Below are positions 7,773 to 9,805 of a stretch of DNA of 9,805 nucleotides, one piece after another. Origin of the DNA: Firmicutes bacterium UBA1440. GTDB lineage: Bacteria > Bacillota > Clostridia > Peptostreptococcales > Anaerovoracaceae. Position 1 is the stretch's first letter. Every line of letters starts with the position of its first letter. The stretch covers positions 34,813 through 44,617 of the forward strand of contig DCTM01000049.1 of assembly GCA_002329565.1 (NCBI GenBank). The letters run 5' to 3'. A program made the position numbers and the translations under genes. The notes beneath the pieces are model-generated. The model had not been told where the DNA came from. It saw only the letters and a list, made by a program, of their open reading frames with translations, and ran no database searches.

Positions 7773-7814
7773 ATGCCGCATTCCCGAGAAAACACAGGGG
7801 AGTGCGGCATTTTT
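7773..7814. terminator. Strong intrinsic terminator between convergent genes
   Basis: ATGCCGCATTCCC (7773-7785) pairs with GGGAGTGCGGCAT (7798-7810) over 13 positions with a single G-T wobble, and five T follow on the plus strand (7810-7814). Read from the minus strand, the same stem is followed, after GCCC (GC of it outside the stem), by TTTTT (complement of 7764-7768), so it can probably also end transcription of the converging SSB-like gene, whose stop codon is 11 bases away. Confidence 0.9.
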
Positions 7815-7824
7815 ACATGCACTG

Positions 7825-8448
7825 TTATTCGTCGATTTTTAAAATAGAAACCTCGTAGGCTGTGTGGGTAGTGCAGTTACCCTGAGAGTCTCTTTTTTTG
7901 TACTCCCTGCTTTGAAGTCGCCCCTCGATGCGGAGACGTGCGCCTACGCAGAGGTCGCCTGCGTAAGCGGCATTTCTGCCCCAGGCAATGCAGGGTATGT
8001 AGTCGGACTTGTTGTACATCCGGTTCACAGCCAACATGATATCGCAAATCTCTCGTCCCAACGGAGAGGTGCGTCTGATGGGAGGCTTGCAGAGGAATCC
8101 TTCGAGGCAGATGGCGTTGCAGAACTTGACGCTTTCCTCGCAGACGACGAACTCCTTGCTGAACACGACGATGTTGAGCTTGCTCTTGCCGCAGACGTCT
8201 TCGTTGTAGGTTCGGACCTGTCCGAGCACCGATACGTAGAGGCCGGCAAGCTTGCGTTGCCCTTTCAGCAAGCGTTCCGACACGATCACACGTACACAAT
8301 CCATGCAACGGCTCTTGCGCTCGACACCCACCGTAAGCTCATAAAAAGATTCTCCGTATGTCTTATGACTGAAAAACGGTTCCGTTAAAATTACGCCTGC
8401 AAGCTCCGCTCTGTTCGTTTCCATTGTTTTTTCTTCTCGGTTTTCCAT
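7825..8448 (-). CDS. SSB-like protein with two tandem OB folds
   Basis: Predicted single-stranded-DNA-binding protein of 207 residues. The second half (about 110-205) is clearly SSB-like: NAICLEGFLCKPPIRRTSPLG, AVNRMYNKSDYIPCIAWGRNA (140-160), VGARLRIEGRLQSREY (168-183) and TAYEVSIL (196-203). The first half (about 14-104) repeats the same plan more loosely: GESFYELTVGVERKS, DCVRVIVSE and GLYVSVLGQVRTYN (69-82). The protein ends ILKIDE and has no acidic DDDIPF-like tip, which true SSBs use to recruit partners. It is therefore probably an accessory paralogue and not the replication SSB. ATG 8448 is preferred over an in-frame ATG eight codons later, because AGAGGG (8460-8455) lies 6 bases upstream of the first and nothing similar precedes the second. 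It is alone on the minus strand, divergent from plsX and convergent with the GNAT gene. Confidence 0.85.
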   Translation of the reverse strand: MENREEKTMETNRAELAGVILTEPFFSHKTYGESFYELTVGVERKSRCMDCVRVIVSERLLKGQRKLAGLYVSVLGQVRTYNEDVCGKSKLNIVVFSKEFVVCEESVKFCNAICLEGFLCKPPIRRTSPLGREICDIMLAVNRMYNKSDYIPCIAWGRNAAYAGDLCVGARLRIEGRLQSREYKKRDSQGNCTTHTAYEVSILKIDE

Positions 8449-8473
8449 GTGCTTCCCTCTCTATATCCTTTTT

Positions 8474-8500
8474 ATTTAAAACATATGCCGAGACCGTCAA
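8474..8500 (-). promoter_or_regulatory. Possible promoter of the SSB-like gene
   Basis: On the minus strand TTGACG (8500-8495) is a five-of-six -35 match. TTAAAT (8479-8474), 15 bases further on, is a moderate -10 candidate. The short spacer and AT-rich surroundings make the exact -10 uncertain. Confidence 0.4.
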
Positions 8501-8520
8501 AGGAATAGCTGTTTTCTCAA

Positions 8521-8566
8521 GTTTTTTTAAAAAAACCGGCAGAAAGATACCTGTTTATGATATAAT
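8521..8566 (+). promoter_or_regulatory. plsX promoter: extended -10 with palindromic A/T tract as likely UP element
   Basis: TATAAT (8561-8566) is a perfect -10, preceded by TGA (8558-8560), which makes an extended -10. No good -35 is present; GGCAGA (8538-8543) holds the expected position at a 17-base spacing. A perfect palindrome GTTTTTTTAAAAAAAC (8521-8536) lies about 37-52 bases before the predicted start near 8573, where UP elements contact the RNA polymerase alpha subunit. No FapR-type operator is recognisable between here and plsX. Confidence 0.75.
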
Positions 8567-8590
8567 ATATTCTGTATCTGTATGTTCAAA

Positions 8591-8600
8591 AGAAAGGGGA
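8591..8600 (+). promoter_or_regulatory. Ribosome binding site fixing the plsX start
   Basis: AGAAAGGGGA lies 6 bases before ATG 8607. It rules out an upstream in-frame start at 8424, which would lie before the promoter and inside the divergent SSB-like gene. Confidence 0.9.
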
Positions 8601-8606
8601 CAATAC

Positions 8607-9626
8607 ATGAAAATTATACTGGACGGAATGGGCGGAGATAACGCGCCTTTTGAAATCGTCAAAGGAGCGGTAGAAGCTTCGCAAGAAATACGTGATGAGA
8701 TTATCATCGTTGGAATAGAAGAGCAGATTAAAGAGACCCTCGGCATGTTCAAGGGCAAATATGACGAACAACGCATTCGGATTGTCAATGCAACCGAGGT
8801 GATTATGAATACAGATGCGCCGGTGAAGGCAATCCGTACGAAGAAGGATTCTTCGATGGTCAAAGGCCTCTCGATGCTGAAAAACGGTGAAGGCGATCTG
8901 TTTGTTTCTGCGGGAAACAGCGGCGCGTTGATGGCAGGCAGTCTGTTCATTTTGGGAAGAATACAAGGTATAGACAGACCTGCACTTGCAACCATCTATC
9001 CTATCCTCGGAGAAAAGCCGTCGCTGCTTGTCGACGCCGGTGCCAATGCCGAGTGCAAGCCGAACAATCTGTTGGAATTCGCCACGATGGGCAGCATTTA
9101 TATGGAACGCGTGCTTGGCAGGCGGAATCCGACTGTCGGTCTCGTAAACATCGGTGCCGAGGAGACGAAGGGTTCAACGACGACAAAGGCGACCTATGAG
9201 CTTTTATCGAAGAGCAATGTCAACTTTATCGGCAACGCAGAGGCACGCGATGTGCCGTACGGAGTCTGCGAGGTCATCGTCTGTGACGGTTTTGTCGGCA
9301 ATGTAATCCTCAAGCTGACGGAAGGACTGGCCATGAATGTGTTGCGGCGCCTGAAAAAAGCCTTTTCCGACGGCGCTGTTGCTAAGATCGGAGCTGCGCT
9401 GCTGTTGCCTAAGCTCAAAGCATTGAGGAAAGAATTCGACTACACGGAATACGGCGGCGCGCCTATCCTGGGTGTCAAGGGAGCTGTTATCAAGATGCAT
9501 GGATCTTCCAATGCCAAGAGCGTGAAGAATACAATAATCAAGGGATTGCCGTATGCCAATCAAAATGTAGTGCAGATCATTCAAGACGCAGTGGAAGAAC
9601 TCGAGGAGATAACGATCAGTGAATAA
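8607..9626 (+). CDS. plsX: Phosphate acyltransferase PlsX
   Basis: Converts acyl-acyl carrier protein and phosphate into acyl-phosphate, the donor used by PlsY in the first acylation of glycerol-3-phosphate; a peripheral membrane enzyme starting phospholipid synthesis. The 339 residues match the family length and motifs: DGMGGDNAP (6-14), SAGNSGALMAGS (101-112), RPALATIYP (124-132), LLVDAGANAECKP (140-152), GLVNIGAEETKG (178-189), DVPYGVCEVIVCDGFVGNVILK (215-236, shown here only to mark the CDGFVGN core), then GGAPILGVKGAVIKMHGSS near the C-terminus. ATG 8607 follows a strong ribosome binding site and gives the expected MKIILDGMGGD start. The gene is transcribed from its own extended -10 promoter, away from the SSB-like gene, and overlaps rnc by 8 bp. 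The acpP gene that often stands between plsX and rnc is absent. Confidence 0.97.
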   Translation: MKIILDGMGGDNAPFEIVKGAVEASQEIRDEIIIVGIEEQIKETLGMFKGKYDEQRIRIVNATEVIMNTDAPVKAIRTKKDSSMVKGLSMLKNGEGDLFVSAGNSGALMAGSLFILGRIQGIDRPALATIYPILGEKPSLLVDAGANAECKPNNLLEFATMGSIYMERVLGRRNPTVGLVNIGAEETKGSTTTKATYELLSKSNVNFIGNAEARDVPYGVCEVIVCDGFVGNVILKLTEGLAMNVLRRLKKAFSDGAVAKIGAALLLPKLKALRKEFDYTEYGGAPILGVKGAVIKMHGSSNAKSVKNTIIKGLPYANQNVVQIIQDAVEELEEITISE

Positions 9627-9805
9627 TCGAGAATTTGAAAAGACAGCGGGATACATCTTTAAAGATGAAACCCTTTTGGATAAGGCGCTGACGCACAGCT
9701 CTTATGTGACGGCACACAGCGAAAAGGGCATTCTCAACAATGAAAGGTTGGAGTTTCTCGGCGACGCCTTTTTCGATGCTATCGTTAGCGAGGAGCTGTA
9801 TAATA
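9619..9805 (+). CDS. rnc: Ribonuclease III, N-terminal part (runs off the window)
   Basis: Endoribonuclease that cuts double-stranded RNA in rRNA and mRNA processing. Only 62 codons are inside the window, but they contain the start of the catalytic domain: TLLDKALTHSSYV (19-31) and the family signature NERLEFLGDAFFDAIVSEEL (41-60) with its conserved acidic Glu and Asp residues. The start is GTG 9619, lying within the last codons of plsX in another frame, with GAGGAG (9603-9608) 10 bases upstream. The 8-bp overlap suggests coupled translation with plsX. The frame stays open to the end, so the gene is cut by the window edge and not truncated in the genome as far as can be seen. The C-terminal dsRNA-binding domain should follow. 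Confidence 0.95.
   Translation, partial: MNNREFEKTAGYIFKDETLLDKALTHSSYVTAHSEKGILNNERLEFLGDAFFDAIVSEELYN

Noticed and set aside
7864..8388. 174-codon plus-strand open frame opposite the SSB-like gene
   Set aside because: The minus strand encodes clear SSB motifs. The plus-strand frame has no ribosome binding site or recognisable motif and is a shadow.
8571..8582. TCTGTA repeated twice just after the plsX -10
   Set aside because: Two 6-base copies are too short to distinguish from chance, and no known operator has this form.
8424..8606. In-frame upstream start extending PlsX by 61 residues
   Set aside because: It precedes the TATAAT promoter and overlaps the divergent SSB-like gene. The family start MKIILDGMGGD is at 8607.
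1..9805. CRISPR arrays, tRNA or rRNA genes, insertion sequences, phage or attachment sites
   Set aside because: I looked for direct repeat arrays, cloverleaf-like segments, transposase motifs and terminal repeats. Nothing was convincing on either strand.

Overview
The window looks like a chromosomal piece of a Bacillota (Firmicutes) genome, most likely a clostridial lineage. The reasons are a tRNA-sensing T-box leader in front of valS, AGGAGG-like ribosome binding sites before nearly every gene, the plsX-rnc pair, and a clostridial-type single-stranded-DNA-binding-like protein. All assignments come from reading the sequence; no database search was run.

Positions 1-1684 hold a visibly AT-richer restriction-modification remnant. 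An apparently intact DNA cytosine-5 methyltransferase is followed by a HpaII-type restriction endonuclease gene reduced to its N- and C-terminal parts by an internal deletion and frame change. The methyltransferase therefore probably survives as an orphan. Positions 1685-1922 show no recognisable gene.

Positions 1923-7814 look like one plus-strand transcription unit: promoter, valine-type T-box leader with its own terminator, valS (valyl-tRNA synthetase), folC (folylpolyglutamate/dihydrofolate synthase), a diacylglycerol-kinase-family lipid kinase, a GNAT acetyltransferase, and a strong intrinsic terminator. The T-box should let transcription enter valS when uncharged tRNA-Val accumulates. 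No other strong terminator or promoter is evident inside the unit, so the downstream genes may share this control.

Positions 7825-8448 carry a minus-strand gene for a protein with two SSB-like OB folds. It converges on the lipid kinase/GNAT unit, shares its terminator region, and diverges from plsX. The 150-bp gap to plsX holds a consensus extended -10 promoter with a palindromic T7A7 tract placed like an UP element.

Positions 8607-9805 hold plsX (phosphate acyltransferase of phospholipid synthesis), overlapping by 8 bp the start of rnc (ribonuclease III), which runs off the window.

Most of the window is core housekeeping DNA. The less ordinary parts are the decayed HpaII-type system, the T-box and its operon reach, the tandem-OB SSB-like protein without an acidic tail, and the cysteine-bearing tail of the GNAT protein. 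I did not find convincing evidence for an entirely new system.
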